From: Rhizobium sp. Root1203
GTDB taxonomy: Bacteria > Pseudomonadota > Alphaproteobacteria > Rhizobiales > Rhizobiaceae
Assembly: GCF_001424945.1 (NCBI RefSeq)
Contig: NZ_LMCW01000056.1
Coordinates: 124,001-188,000, forward strand
Direction of reading: 5' to 3'
DNA length: 64,000 nucleotides
Below the pieces are notes generated by a model. It worked only from the letters and a program-made list of their open reading frames with translations. It did no database searches and was not told the origin of the DNA. Position numbers and translations under genes: made by a program. Shown one piece after another: positions 17,838 through 26,994 of the stretch. Every line of letters starts with the position of its first letter. Position 1 is the first letter of the stretch.

Positions 17838-18821
17838 ATGCGTGTATTCAAAGCAGCGATTCTTGCTGGCGCGCTTGCCGCCATGGCGGCAGGATCAGCG
17901 TTTGCTGAGGAAGTGAAGATCGGCTTCATCGTCAAGCAACCGGAGGAACCTTGGTTTCAGGACGAATGGAAGTTCGCGGATCAGGCAGGCAAGGAAAAGG
18001 GCTTTACCGTCGTCAAGATCGGCGCCGAAGACGGCGAGAAGGTGCAGTCTGCTATCGACAATCTAGGCGCGCAGGGCGTACAGGGCTTCATCGTTTGCAC
18101 GCCCGATGTGAAGCTCGGACCCGGTATCGTTGCAAAGGCCGCAGCCAATCAGCTGAAGCTAATGACGGTTGATGACCGCCTCGTCGGCGCCGATGGCAAG
18201 CCGCTTGAAGATGTGCCTCACATGGGCATCTCAGCCACCAAGATCGGTGAGACCGTTGGACAGGCGATTGCCGATGAAATCAAAAAGCGGGGCTGGGACA
18301 TGAAGAATGTCGGCGCGATCCGCGTCTCCTACGATCAGCTGCCGACGGCTGTCGATCGTGTCGACGGTGCGATCGCGGCGCTGACGGCTGCCGGCTTCCC
18401 GGCTGCCAACATTTACGACGCCCCGCAGGCGAAGACCGACACCGAAGCCGCGCTCAACGCCGCGACGACGGTTCTCAACAAGCATTCGGATGTTAAATAC
18501 TGGGTCGCGTTCGGCCTGAACGACGAGGCAGCCCTTGGTGCCGTCCGGGCTTCCGAGAGTGTTGGAATTCCTGCAGACAACGTGATCGCCATCGGTATCG
18601 GCGGCGCGGAGTCGGCAATCAACGAGTTCAAGAAGCCGTCTGCGACGGGCTTCTTCGGCTCCGTGATCATCTCGCCGAAGCGTCACGGCTACGAAACCGC
18701 GCTCAACATGTATGACTGGATTGCCAACGACAAGGCGCCGGAAAAGCTGATCCTGACTTCGGGTTCGCTGGCGCTGCGCGGCGATTACGAGAAGGTTCGC
18801 AAGGACCTCGGAATTCAGTAA
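17838..18821 (+). CDS. araF: L-arabinose-type periplasmic binding protein
   Basis: 327 residues with a signal peptide ending near AFA (residue 22). The mature start VKIGFIVKQPEEPWFQDEWK closely follows the E. coli AraF sequence as I remember it, as do TPDVKLGPGIVAKA and AVDD-type MTVDDRLV in the hinge. It should bind L-arabinose, and related pyranoses such as D-galactose, in the periplasm. ATG 17838 has a GGGAGAA ribosome site; the frame upstream to 17760 does not encode a signal peptide. It is the first gene of araFGH and is separated from araG by a strong hairpin. Confidence 0.9.
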   Translation: MRVFKAAILAGALAAMAAGSAFAEEVKIGFIVKQPEEPWFQDEWKFADQAGKEKGFTVVKIGAEDGEKVQSAIDNLGAQGVQGFIVCTPDVKLGPGIVAKAAANQLKLMTVDDRLVGADGKPLEDVPHMGISATKIGETVGQAIADEIKKRGWDMKNVGAIRVSYDQLPTAVDRVDGAIAALTAAGFPAANIYDAPQAKTDTEAALNAATTVLNKHSDVKYWVAFGLNDEAALGAVRASESVGIPADNVIAIGIGGAESAINEFKKPSATGFFGSVIISPKRHGYETALNMYDWIANDKAPEKLILTSGSLALRGDYEKVRKDLGIQ

Positions 18822-18840
18822 ACATTTCCAGGATCATCTC

Positions 18841-18869
18841 ACCCGGCGGCGCGCAACGTGCCGCCGGGT
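18841..18869 (+). terminator. Intercistronic hairpin with T tract between araF and araG
   Basis: ACCCGGCGGC and GCCGCCGGGT form a perfect 10-bp GC-rich stem with a 9-base loop, followed by TTTTC. It has the form of an intrinsic terminator but sits inside the operon, with the araG ribosome site (GGCGGAG) directly after it. Partial termination or 3'-end protection would give much more binding protein than ATPase, a known need in importer operons. Confidence 0.7.
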
Positions 18870-18887
18870 TTTCTCGGCGGAGTGATG

Positions 18888-20393
18888 ATGGCTTTCCTCG
18901 AATTTAATGGCATTTCAAAAGGTTATCCTGGGGTCCAGGCGCTTTCAGACATTTCTTTCAGTGTCGAGAAGGGGGCCGTCCATGGGCTGATGGGCGAGAA
19001 TGGCGCCGGCAAATCCACTCTTATCCGAATTCTCTCGGGCGACCAGGCAGCCGACAGCGGCGGCATCGTCATTGGTGGAGAGGAGCAGAAATATGGGTCG
19101 GTGCGCGATGCCTTCCATTCAGGCGTCGTCGTCATTCACCAAGAATTGCAGCTTGTGCCCGAGCTCACTGTTGCCGAAAACCTGTGGCTTGGCCGGTTCC
19201 CCGCCAAAGGCGGCATCATCAACGGAAAGGTGCTGATCGAAACCGTCAAAGCCAAGCTCGACGAAATCGGCATCGACGTTGATCCATCCGCAAAAGTCGC
19301 TTCTCTTTCCATCGGTGCGAGACAGATGGTCGAGATTGCCAAGGCGGTGATGCTCGACGCGCGCGTGATCGCGCTCGACGAACCGACCTCTTCGCTATCC
19401 TCCCGCGAAAGCGAGATCCTGTTTTCCCTGATCGGGATGCTGAAGGCCAAGGGAACGGTCATCCTCTACGTCTCCCACCGCCTCGATGAGATCTTCCGTC
19501 TCTGTGACAGCCTGACGGTGCTGCGCGACGGCAAGCTTGCCGCCCACCACGACCGGATCGCGGAGACGACGCGAGAGCAGATCATCTCCGAGATGGTCGG
19601 TCGCGAGATCGCCAACATATGGGGCTGGCGCGAGCGCCCGCTTGGCGACGTACGTTTGGACGTCAAGAACCTTTCCGGCTCAAGACTGACCAATCCCATA
19701 AGTTTCTCCGTCCGCAAGGGGGAAATCCTCGGCTTCTTCGGCCTTATCGGGGCCGGGCGAAGCGAAATGGCACGACTTCTCTATGGCGCCGATCACCGCC
19801 ATCAGGGAACCGTCTCGATTGACGGTGTCGCCGTGGCTCCCAACAATCCAAAAGCGGCAATCAATGCAGGGATGGTGCTTTGCCCCGAAGACCGCAAATT
19901 TGACGGGATCATTCAGGGTCGATCGATCGAGGAGAATATCGCCATTTCCTCGCGGCGCCATTTCTCGCCCTTCGGCGTTTTAAGCCTGAAGAAGGAGGCA
20001 GCGGTCGCAGATCAATTCATCGCCAAGCTGCGGGTGCGGACACCGTCACGCAAGCAGGACATCATCAATCTCTCCGGCGGCAACCAGCAAAAGGTCATTC
20101 TCGGCCGCTGGCTGTCCGAGCAGGGCGTCAAGGTTCTCGTTATCGACGAGCCTACGCGCGGGATCGATGTCGGCGCCAAATCCGAGATCTATGAAATCCT
20201 CTACGAGCTTGCTTCCGGCGGCATGGCGATCGTCGTCATATCGAGCGAGTTGCCGGAGGTCATGGGCATCTCCGACCGCATCATGGTCATGTGTCAGGGC
20301 AAGGTCGTGGCGAATGTCGCCCGCCCCGAATTCGACGAGCGCAGCATTCTGACGGCGGCGCTGCCGGACAGAAACGCTGCAGGCATACTCTAA
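18888..20393 (+). CDS. araG: L-arabinose-type ABC importer ATPase
   Basis: Tandem-domain CUT2 ATPase, 501 residues from ATG 18888. This start is preferred over ATG 18885 and the longer frame because GGCGGAG ends five bases upstream of it. First domain: Walker A GENGAGKST at 36-44, signature LSIGARQMVEIAKA, Walker B VIALDEP. Second domain: GLIGAGRSEMARLL as the degenerate Walker A, LSGGNQQKVILGRWL and VLVIDEPTRGIDVGAK. The opening FLEFNGISKGYPGVQAL is typical of AraG/MglA. It powers the AraF/AraH importer. Confidence 0.9.
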   Translation: MAFLEFNGISKGYPGVQALSDISFSVEKGAVHGLMGENGAGKSTLIRILSGDQAADSGGIVIGGEEQKYGSVRDAFHSGVVVIHQELQLVPELTVAENLWLGRFPAKGGIINGKVLIETVKAKLDEIGIDVDPSAKVASLSIGARQMVEIAKAVMLDARVIALDEPTSSLSSRESEILFSLIGMLKAKGTVILYVSHRLDEIFRLCDSLTVLRDGKLAAHHDRIAETTREQIISEMVGREIANIWGWRERPLGDVRLDVKNLSGSRLTNPISFSVRKGEILGFFGLIGAGRSEMARLLYGADHRHQGTVSIDGVAVAPNNPKAAINAGMVLCPEDRKFDGIIQGRSIEENIAISSRRHFSPFGVLSLKKEAAVADQFIAKLRVRTPSRKQDIINLSGGNQQKVILGRWLSEQGVKVLVIDEPTRGIDVGAKSEIYEILYELASGGMAIVVISSELPEVMGISDRIMVMCQGKVVANVARPEFDERSILTAALPDRNAAGIL

Positions 20394-20408
20394 TCAGGAA
20401 CTGTAGTG

Positions 20409-21359
20409 ATGAACTCGTTGAAAAAAATCCTTCTCGGCGAACAAGGTCTGGTTGTGATCTTCGCCCTTGCATTCGTCGTCGTCTCGCTTCTGGTGCCGAA
20501 CTTTCTGACTGAGCGCAATATGCTCGGCCTGCTGCAATCTGTCGTGACGATCGGTATCGTCTCCTGCACGATGATGTTCTGCCTTGCTTCCCGTGACTTT
20601 GACCTTTCCGTCGGTTCGACCGTCGCCTTCTCCGGAATGGTGGCTGTCATGGTCTCGAACGCCACGGGTTCTATTCCGCTCGGCCTGCTGGCCGCGATCG
20701 TCTGTGGCGGCCTTGTCGGGTTCGTCAACGGCGTCGTGATTGCCAAGTTCCGCATCAATGCTCTGATCACTACGCTCGCGACCATGCAGATCGTCCGTGG
20801 GCTGGCGTTGATCGCTTCGGATGGCCGCGCCGTTGGAATCAATGATCCCGCCTTTTATCAGCTGGCGCTGTCGCGGCTGCTGACGGTTCCGACACCAATC
20901 TGGATCATGATCATTCTGTTCATCGTTTTCGGCTTCATTCTCAACCGCACGGTGTTCGGAAAGAACACGCTTGCGATCGGCGGCAACCCGGAAGCATCGC
21001 GTCTTGCCGGCGTCAACGTCGTCAACATGCGTATCTGGATCTTCGCGCTTCAGGGCATCGTCTGCGGCATCGCCGGCATCCTGCTCGCGTCGCGCATCAC
21101 GTCAGGCCAGCCGAATGCGGCCACTGGACTGGAGCTTTCGGTCATCTCTGCCTGCGTTCTCGGGGGCGTTTCCCTGGCGGGCGGTAGAGCGGCAATGACT
21201 GGCGTGATCGTCGGCGTGCTGATCATGGGTATTGCGGAAAACGTCATGAATCTCCTCAATATTCAGGCCTTCTATCAGTATGTCGTGCGTGGCCTCATCC
21301 TGCTGGTCGCCGTCCTCCTGGACAATCTACGATCAACCGCAGCTGGACGGCGCGGGTGA
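20409..21359 (+). CDS. araH: L-arabinose-type ABC importer permease
   Basis: 316-residue membrane protein of the AraH/RbsC family. Segments such as CLASRDFDLSVGSTVAF, FRINALITTLATMQIVRG and NPEASRLAGVNVV follow E. coli AraH closely from memory. The ATG at 20409 follows a GTG at 20406; the ATG is preferred at usual spacing from CAGGAA. A single permease gene is present, so the channel should be a homodimer, unlike the two-permease system at 1421-3387. Confidence 0.9.
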   Translation: MNSLKKILLGEQGLVVIFALAFVVVSLLVPNFLTERNMLGLLQSVVTIGIVSCTMMFCLASRDFDLSVGSTVAFSGMVAVMVSNATGSIPLGLLAAIVCGGLVGFVNGVVIAKFRINALITTLATMQIVRGLALIASDGRAVGINDPAFYQLALSRLLTVPTPIWIMIILFIVFGFILNRTVFGKNTLAIGGNPEASRLAGVNVVNMRIWIFALQGIVCGIAGILLASRITSGQPNAATGLELSVISACVLGGVSLAGGRAAMTGVIVGVLIMGIAENVMNLLNIQAFYQYVVRGLILLVAVLLDNLRSTAAGRRG

Positions 21360-21566
21360 TCGCGGCTCGCCGCAAGGACCGGATCGGGATCTCGTCGTCT
21401 CGGTATATCGTTGAGCAGTGCTCGCCCGGCAGCGGCGGGCATCTGTCAAGCGGCAACCAGCTACAGAATGTTGGTGGGTTAAAGCGGCTTGTACCGGTGA
21501 GATTCTGACGGGAAGGACAGCGATTTAGCTGTCGTAAACATGAGCGTTAGCAACGGAGAATTGAAG

Positions 21567-22343
21567 ATGGCCAATCGGCTGATCGGCAAACGCATCCTGA
21601 TCACTGGGGCGGCACAGGGCATTGGTCTTGCCATAGCAAAGGCCTGCATCGGGGAGGGAGCCCGCCTGTTCCTCGTGGACAGGGATGCTGCGCTTCTGAA
21701 AGACACCGCGGACGCCCTGCGAGCAGATGGTGCCAAACTCGGGAGCATGACTGCCGATATCACCGATGCGGGGGCTATCTCGACAGCCGTCAAGCGCGCG
21801 GGCGATGAAATCGGTTCGCTGAACGCGCTGATCAACAATGCCGGGGTCAACGTCTTCGCGGAGCCTTTGAAGTCGTCCGACGAAGACTGGGATCGTTGCT
21901 TCGACGTCAACGTTCGGGGAGCGTGGAATTGCTGCAAGGCTGTGCTGCCGGGAATGATCGAACAAGGCGGCGGCGCAATCCTCAATATTGCGTCGACGCA
22001 TGCTTTCACCATCATCCCGCACACGTTTCCGTACCCGTTGGCAAAGCACGCACTTCTCGGCCTCACGAAGTCGCTGGGGATCGAATATGCATCGAAGAAC
22101 ATTCGCGTAAACGCTCTCGCTCCCGGCTATGTGCTGACGCAGAAAGCAACCGAATACTGGAACAGCTTTCCGGACCCGAAAGCGGCCGAGGCTGAGACCA
22201 TGAAGCTACACCCTGCGGGGCGTATCGCCACTGCGGATGAGATTGCGATGGCTGCGGTTTTCATGATTTCCGATGAGTGCCGGTTCATGAATGCCGCCTG
22301 CCTTACGGTTGATGGAGGCCTTAGCGTCCAACAGCATCAGTAA
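21567..22343 (+). CDS. SDR-family dehydrogenase next to araFGH
   Basis: 258 residues from ATG 21567, chosen for its GGAGAA ribosome site; an in-frame ATG at 21540 has none. It has the Rossmann motif TGAAQGIGLA, NNAGVN, the active-site region NIASTHAF and the YPLAK catalytic pair. The position after the arabinose-type importer suggests oxidation of L-arabinose or a related aldose to the lactone, the first step of the non-phosphorylative route. That is inference; the family covers many polyols and sugars. It is about 200 bases after araH, so it may have its own promoter. Confidence 0.87.
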   Translation: MANRLIGKRILITGAAQGIGLAIAKACIGEGARLFLVDRDAALLKDTADALRADGAKLGSMTADITDAGAISTAVKRAGDEIGSLNALINNAGVNVFAEPLKSSDEDWDRCFDVNVRGAWNCCKAVLPGMIEQGGGAILNIASTHAFTIIPHTFPYPLAKHALLGLTKSLGIEYASKNIRVNALAPGYVLTQKATEYWNSFPDPKAAEAETMKLHPAGRIATADEIAMAAVFMISDECRFMNAACLTVDGGLSVQQHQ

Positions 22344-22359
22344 GGACGGCATCCCTGGG

Positions 22360-22392
22360 AATCTGCGCCTGACACTATGTCAGGCGCAGATT
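22360..22392. terminator. Perfect bidirectional hairpin between SDR gene and porin
   Basis: Fifteen-base arms (AATCTGCGCCTGACA at 22360-22374, TGTCAGGCGCAGATT at 22378-22392) with a CTA loop separate two convergent genes. The dyad works on either strand and has A/T at the outer ends. It is a very likely shared terminator. Confidence 0.75.
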
Positions 22393-22407
22393 GTCGCGCG
22401 GATGAGC

Positions 22408-23415
22408 TTAGAAAGCACGCTGCAGGCGGAAATAGCCGCTCGTCACGTCTGCCCCCGTATTTGGCTTGAGGTGCTGAACCGAAGCCTTGGCGTATAGGTT
22501 TTCGGCGATCTGATAGTCGATCGTCACGCCCGCCTTCCAGGCGTCGTTGTTGTCCACGAACTCAGCACCACTGACACCGTAGTTGCCGTAGTACTGAACG
22601 CCAGGGGTGATCTTGAGCTTGTCGGTGGCCTTGATCGCAAACTCCGCTGCGACCGCCCATTCAGCAGCGTTGTAGTAGGCGTTTGGACCGCTGGCATAGA
22701 CGGCGCCAAGGCCGAAAGTGCCCGGACCGATTGCAACGGTTCCCAGGGCGCGCAGGGCGCCTTCTTCGTTGTCGGTGTCGTAGCCGGCGGTCACCTGGTA
22801 GGTGAAGCCATCTGCCTTGCCGCCGATGCCGCCGGCCACGCCAATGTTGTTCGCACTATTGCCATTGTAGTATTTGCTATCCTCAAGCTCATCGACACTG
22901 ACACCGGCGAAGAAGCCATCAACCTCGTACTGATATCTGAGGGAGTTGTGCAGCGTCGGGCCAGATGCCAGGTCGTCGGTTTCACCAGACAGCCCCGCGT
23001 CCCACCAGCTGTAAAACAGTCCGGCGCGTATTCCGGCAATGTCGAGATAGGCGGAGTCGAGCTTAGCGACCTGGCTGTTTGCGTTGTCGGCGTTGGTCTG
23101 AAGCACCATGACACCGGTTAGCGGACCATACTCGGTATCGCTCTTGGCAGTAAACTGGACCTGGCCGCGTGTTATTGCATCCCAGTCCGAGGAGACATCC
23201 GTCGGGCCGCCATTCACCTGGAAGCGCACGTATCCTTCGATCTTAAGGCAGGTCTCAGTGCCCGGTATATAGAAATAGCCGGTTCCAAACGCGTCGCAAA
23301 CGCGCACGTATTCGACCGCCTCTGGCTCAGCGGAAACGACAGCGTTGGCAGCGAGAGCGCCGGAAATCGGTGCAAAAGCGGCAATGGAACCGAGTAAAAC
23401 AAACTTAAATTTCAT
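22408..23415 (-). CDS. Rhizobiales outer-membrane porin (Omp2/RopA family)
   Basis: 335 residues with a signal peptide (MKFKFVLLG, cleavage after ALA near residue 22). The mature start contains EPVEYVRVCDAFG-like residues and the disulfide pair CDAFGTGYFYIPGTETCLKIEGYVRF, which marks the porin_2 family of Brucella and rhizobia. The protein ends in an aromatic Phe (RLQRAF), as outer-membrane beta-barrels do. GGGAGG precedes the start. It would let small hydrophilic solutes pass the outer membrane. Its place between two sugar-uptake loci may be coincidental or may supply them. Confidence 0.92.
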   Translation of the reverse strand: MKFKFVLLGSIAAFAPISGALAANAVVSAEPEAVEYVRVCDAFGTGYFYIPGTETCLKIEGYVRFQVNGGPTDVSSDWDAITRGQVQFTAKSDTEYGPLTGVMVLQTNADNANSQVAKLDSAYLDIAGIRAGLFYSWWDAGLSGETDDLASGPTLHNSLRYQYEVDGFFAGVSVDELEDSKYYNGNSANNIGVAGGIGGKADGFTYQVTAGYDTDNEEGALRALGTVAIGPGTFGLGAVYASGPNAYYNAAEWAVAAEFAIKATDKLKITPGVQYYGNYGVSGAEFVDNNDAWKAGVTIDYQIAENLYAKASVQHLKPNTGADVTSGYFRLQRAF

Positions 23416-23919
23416 TGGTTTGACCTCCCAACTATGAAAACGCGGCCGGTAGAAGGATCTGTTGTGATAGATCCCCGATACCCAGCCGAAGTTGCTATAG
23501 AGCTGCGACGCACATGCGCCTCGGCTCCGGTGGCAAGATCATTTTCTGGGGAGAGGTCAGCAACCTATCTAATGTGTCACATCTAATCTGGCGTATGGCT
23601 CTCCGGACAAAGTCAGCGGTGCCCACTTCCATTCCTGCCGCAAAGATGCACATGGAATCCGACAAGCAATGGGATGGACAGTCGGTCAAATTCGACGCTG
23701 TATGTGGTAGGGCGAAATCATCAATGCTGCCAACGACATAGCATGCCCGGTCGAAGCTGTGACACGCCGCAATGGTTGGGAAACCGAGCAGCGAACCAGA
23801 CATCGGTGCAGGCGGAGGACCTGGCGGGTGATGGACAAGTGCCGGGCCGCATGCAGCTTAACGTTGAGTTTCACTTGCCCGATACCCCTTCTGATCAGGT
23901 AGGGCCACGGTGAAAACGG
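23416..23919. other. Intergenic region upstream of the porin
   Basis: Five hundred bases without a gene I can support. The right part of this gap should carry the porin promoter and leader on the minus strand, with the ribosome site at about 23424-23430. Short open frames here have no family resemblance or ribosome site. No repeat or insertion-sequence end was seen. Confidence 0.5.
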
Positions 23920-24612
23920 CTAATCGATAGGACAGTTTTCGAGGAACTGTGTGGTTTCGCCCAACAAAACCTGCATGTGTGTGCGCGCGGCCACAGCATC
24001 GCCGCGCTCTATAGCGCTTGCGAGTTGCTTGTGATTTTCAAGATTATCCGCAAAGGCTCCGACGGTATGCGGAAACACGGCGTCGAGAATCGATTCGATC
24101 GCGTGGCGCAGGCTCTGCAAGACAGGGTTTTGAGTGGCCTCCAGAATGGCGAGGTGAAACTCCTTGTCAGCCGCGACGGCTCGCCCCGGATGCGCTTGTT
24201 CAACCTCCATTCGGCCATAGGCTGCAACGATCGCCTTTCGCTGCTCGACGCTGGCTCGCGTCGCCGCGAGTGCCGCGGCTCCGGGTTCGATGATCTCCCG
24301 TGCTTCCGCGAAAGCGAGCAACTCGGCCTTCGCAATCCGTCCATCCGACAGCCAATCGATCAGCTCACCGTCGAGCCATGTCCACTGCTGACGCGGATTG
24401 ACGCGCGTGCCGTGGCGCTGGCGGACCGTGACGAGGCCTTTGGCCGACAGCATCTTCATTGCCTCGCGGATCACCGTCCTGCTTACAGAGAATTCCTGCT
24501 CCAGTTCGGTTTCCGACGGCAGCAGTGCACCGGGTGCGAGTTGGCCGCTCGCAACTCGGATGCCAAGCGCCTGGACCACTGTTTTCGTTCGGTTCGGCTT
24601 CCCGCTCTTCAT
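23920..24612 (-). CDS. GntR/FadR-family regulator with FCD domain, beside the MFS permease
   Basis: 230 residues; winged helix at about 10-80 (FSVSRTVIREAMKMLSAKGLV) and FCD domain at about 95-220. AGGGAACG precedes the start. It is divergent from the MFS gene, and the space between them carries a 35-base inverted repeat. It belongs to the same subfamily as the two other GntR proteins in this window but is clearly less similar to them than they are to each other. It likely represses the MFS/lyase operon until a sugar acid appears. Confidence 0.88.
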   Translation of the reverse strand: MKSGKPNRTKTVVQALGIRVASGQLAPGALLPSETELEQEFSVSRTVIREAMKMLSAKGLVTVRQRHGTRVNPRQQWTWLDGELIDWLSDGRIAKAELLAFAEAREIIEPGAAALAATRASVEQRKAIVAAYGRMEVEQAHPGRAVAADKEFHLAILEATQNPVLQSLRHAIESILDAVFPHTVGAFADNLENHKQLASAIERGDAVAARTHMQVLLGETTQFLENCPID

Positions 24613-24692
24613 ATCGTTCCCTGTGGCTTCCGCTCGTGCGCTCTCACACGTTCTTCACGAATGGCAATAAAAAAGCAAAACGTAACTTGAGA

Positions 24693-24727
24693 ATCAAACA
24701 TCATATGTTAAACGTATGATGTTTGAT
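24693..24727. promoter_or_regulatory. Large inverted repeat between GntR and MFS genes
   Basis: Thirteen-base perfect arms (ATCAAACATCATA and TATGATGTTTGAT) flank a 9-base centre. It lies in the divergent promoter region, 81 bases before the GntR start and 41 before the MFS start. The inner CATCATA/TATGATG recalls the word at 17742 and 27871. A GntR operator bound by one or two dimers is the natural reading. Confidence 0.65.
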
Positions 24728-24767
24728 GAGGCCGGATGCAAGGGGCGTTCGGCCGGGGAGGAGACAC

Positions 24768-26066
24768 ATGGCACACGACAACAATGCCGAGGCGATCCGG
24801 CGGATAAACTTTCGCATTCTACCTTTCCTGATGGTTCTCTACCTCGTCGCCTACATCGACCGGTCGAACATCTCGGTGGCCGCCCTTGGAATGAATGCGG
24901 AGCTGCAGCTCACCGCACAGATGTATGGACTTGCCGCGGGCCTTTTCTTCGCCACTTACATCGTCTTCGAAATTCCGAGCAATATTCTCCTTACCAAATT
25001 TGGCGCGCGCCGATGGATCGCGCGTATCATGATCACGTGGGGGATAGTGGCAGCCGGTATGGCATTCGTGACCTCCGCCCACCAGCTGTACGGGATGCGA
25101 CTTCTCCTGGGTGCTGCGGAGGCGGGATTCACGCCGGGCATCATCTACTATCTGGCGAAGTGGTATCCGTCGCGCGACAGGGCGAACGCCATGTCGTTCT
25201 TTTATATCGGTGCGGCACTTGCATCCGTCATCGGGTTGCCGCTCTCCGGGCTGCTTCTGAACGCCCACGGCCTTCTGGGTATGTCCGGCTGGCGCTGGGT
25301 CTTCCTGATCGAAGGTATTCCCGCGATCGTGCTTGGCTTTGTCGTTCTTCGCTTTCTGCCCGACCGTCCGTCAGATGCGGCGTGGTTGACGCCTTCCCAA
25401 CAGTCGGGTCTTGAAAGGACGATTGAACTGGAGCAGGCGTGGGCCCCGGTCTCACACAATGCTGCGTGGCATGCCGCCTTCACCAACGGCCGCGTGTGGC
25501 TCCTTGCGGTATTCTGGTTGCTGCAGGCCTTCGGAACGATCGGCATCACGCTCTTTATGCCGCTGATCGTCAAGAACCTTTCAGGGGGCGGAAATCTTGC
25601 CGTGAGCCTGCTCTCGGCCCTGCCGTTCCTTGTCGCCTGCGTCTTCATGTTCTTCAATAGCCGGCATTCCGATGCACGGGGCGAACGCGCGCTTCACATG
25701 GGTGTTCCGCTGGCTCTTGCCGGCATCATGCTGCTATGCGCCGTCTATGCCGGCAATGCTTATCTGTCATTTGCGCTCATCGTGCTGTCGGTCGGTTTGA
25801 ACTGGGCTGTCATCCCGATCTTCTGGGCGGTGACGACCGAACACGTCTCCGGCGTCGCCGCGGCAGTTTCCATTGCGCTGATCAACGCTCTGGCGAATGT
25901 GGCCGGTCTGGCTTTGCCCCCGGTGATCGGCTGGATCAAGGACACGACCGGCAGCTTTGACGTGGCGCTGACACTGGTTGCGTCGGCGCTGATCGTCGGC
26001 GGTGTCCTGGGTATCGCGCTCGGACGGCATAGAACGAGCCAAGTCGCTCAATTTTCCGGTCGATGA
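24768..26066 (+). CDS. MFS permease, anion:cation symporter type
   Basis: 432 residues with 12 hydrophobic segments. The stretch YLVAYIDRSNISVAA in the first helix region and the AAEAGFTPGIIYYLAKWYP stretch are features of the ACS family, which carries hexuronates, tartrate, phthalate and related acids with protons. ATG 24768 follows GGGGAGGAG, while the upstream frame has no ribosome site. With the DapA-family lyase directly after it, a sugar acid or keto-deoxy acid is a likely substrate. Exact specificity is not visible. Confidence 0.87.
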   Translation: MAHDNNAEAIRRINFRILPFLMVLYLVAYIDRSNISVAALGMNAELQLTAQMYGLAAGLFFATYIVFEIPSNILLTKFGARRWIARIMITWGIVAAGMAFVTSAHQLYGMRLLLGAAEAGFTPGIIYYLAKWYPSRDRANAMSFFYIGAALASVIGLPLSGLLLNAHGLLGMSGWRWVFLIEGIPAIVLGFVVLRFLPDRPSDAAWLTPSQQSGLERTIELEQAWAPVSHNAAWHAAFTNGRVWLLAVFWLLQAFGTIGITLFMPLIVKNLSGGGNLAVSLLSALPFLVACVFMFFNSRHSDARGERALHMGVPLALAGIMLLCAVYAGNAYLSFALIVLSVGLNWAVIPIFWAVTTEHVSGVAAAVSIALINALANVAGLALPPVIGWIKDTTGSFDVALTLVASALIVGGVLGIALGRHRTSQVAQFSGR

Positions 26067-26080
26067 GGGAGGGAAAGCCT

Positions 26081-26983
26081 GTGATTTCAGACGCAGCAAA
26101 TCTTCACGGCATCCATGCAATCCTCTACGCATTCTTCGATCGGGACGAACGGCTCGACCGGAATGCGATGCGCCGGCAGACGGAGCTGGCGGTCGATGCC
26201 GGCGTACACGGCCTTGCGGCGCTGGGTCTTGCAACGGAAGTGGCGAAGCTCACCGAAGCCGAACGGCGCACGGTCATGGACTGGCTTGCCGAAGACAATG
26301 CCGGCCGGCTGCCGTTGGCGTTTACGATCTTCGGCACTTCGGTGGGCGAGCAGATAGGGCAGGTTCGTCATGCGGAGAAGAGCGGAGCCGATTGGATCAT
26401 CATCCAGCCTCCGATCGCCGGCACCTTCGGCGCGCAGGAATACATCGACTTCTTCGGCCGCGTCGCGGATGCGACCCATCTTCCCGTGGCCATACAGAAT
26501 GCCCCCGCCTTTCTCGGGCGGGGATTGAACGGCGCGGATATCGCTGCGCTGACTACAAAACACAGCAATATTCGCCTGCTCAAGGCCGAGGGCTCGGCAA
26601 TCGACGTCAAGGCCCTGATGGATACGATCGGAGGCAGGGTGCCCGTCTTCAACGGAAGGGGCGGCCTTGAGCTTGTCGATGGCCTGCGGGCTGGATGCGG
26701 AGGCTTCATCCTCGCTCCCGATGTGATCGACTACGCCGTGCGTGCCTACAACGAATATCGCGCAGGAGACGTAGACAACGCCGAGTTGACCTACGCCATG
26801 ATGTTGCCGGCGGTCACCGCGATCATGCAGGGGATCGAACATCTCATGTGCTATGGCAAGCGGCTGTTTGCAGCGCGCGCGGGACTCGAGGTTTTCGACC
26901 GCGCGCCGGCCATGCGTCCGACGTCATTTGGAGAGGAAATCGTGCGTATCCACGCCGAACGGCTGGGGCGTTTCGGGCGGTGA
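26081..26983 (+). CDS. DapA-family lyase or dehydratase, second copy
   Basis: 300 residues from GTG 26081, which has GAGGGAGG at good spacing; ATG 26063 overlaps the MFS stop but lacks a ribosome site. It is a Schiff-base barrel with the imine Lys in RLLKAEGS near residue 167. As in the copy at 13894, the YNxP tyrosine is missing (AIQNAPA), so classical dihydrodipicolinate synthase activity is unlikely. It may act on a 2-keto-3-deoxy sugar acid. The two family members in the window are distant from each other. Confidence 0.83.
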   Translation: MISDAANLHGIHAILYAFFDRDERLDRNAMRRQTELAVDAGVHGLAALGLATEVAKLTEAERRTVMDWLAEDNAGRLPLAFTIFGTSVGEQIGQVRHAEKSGADWIIIQPPIAGTFGAQEYIDFFGRVADATHLPVAIQNAPAFLGRGLNGADIAALTTKHSNIRLLKAEGSAIDVKALMDTIGGRVPVFNGRGGLELVDGLRAGCGGFILAPDVIDYAVRAYNEYRAGDVDNAELTYAMMLPAVTAIMQGIEHLMCYGKRLFAARAGLEVFDRAPAMRPTSFGEEIVRIHAERLGRFGR

Positions 26984-26994
26984 AGCTCGATCCG

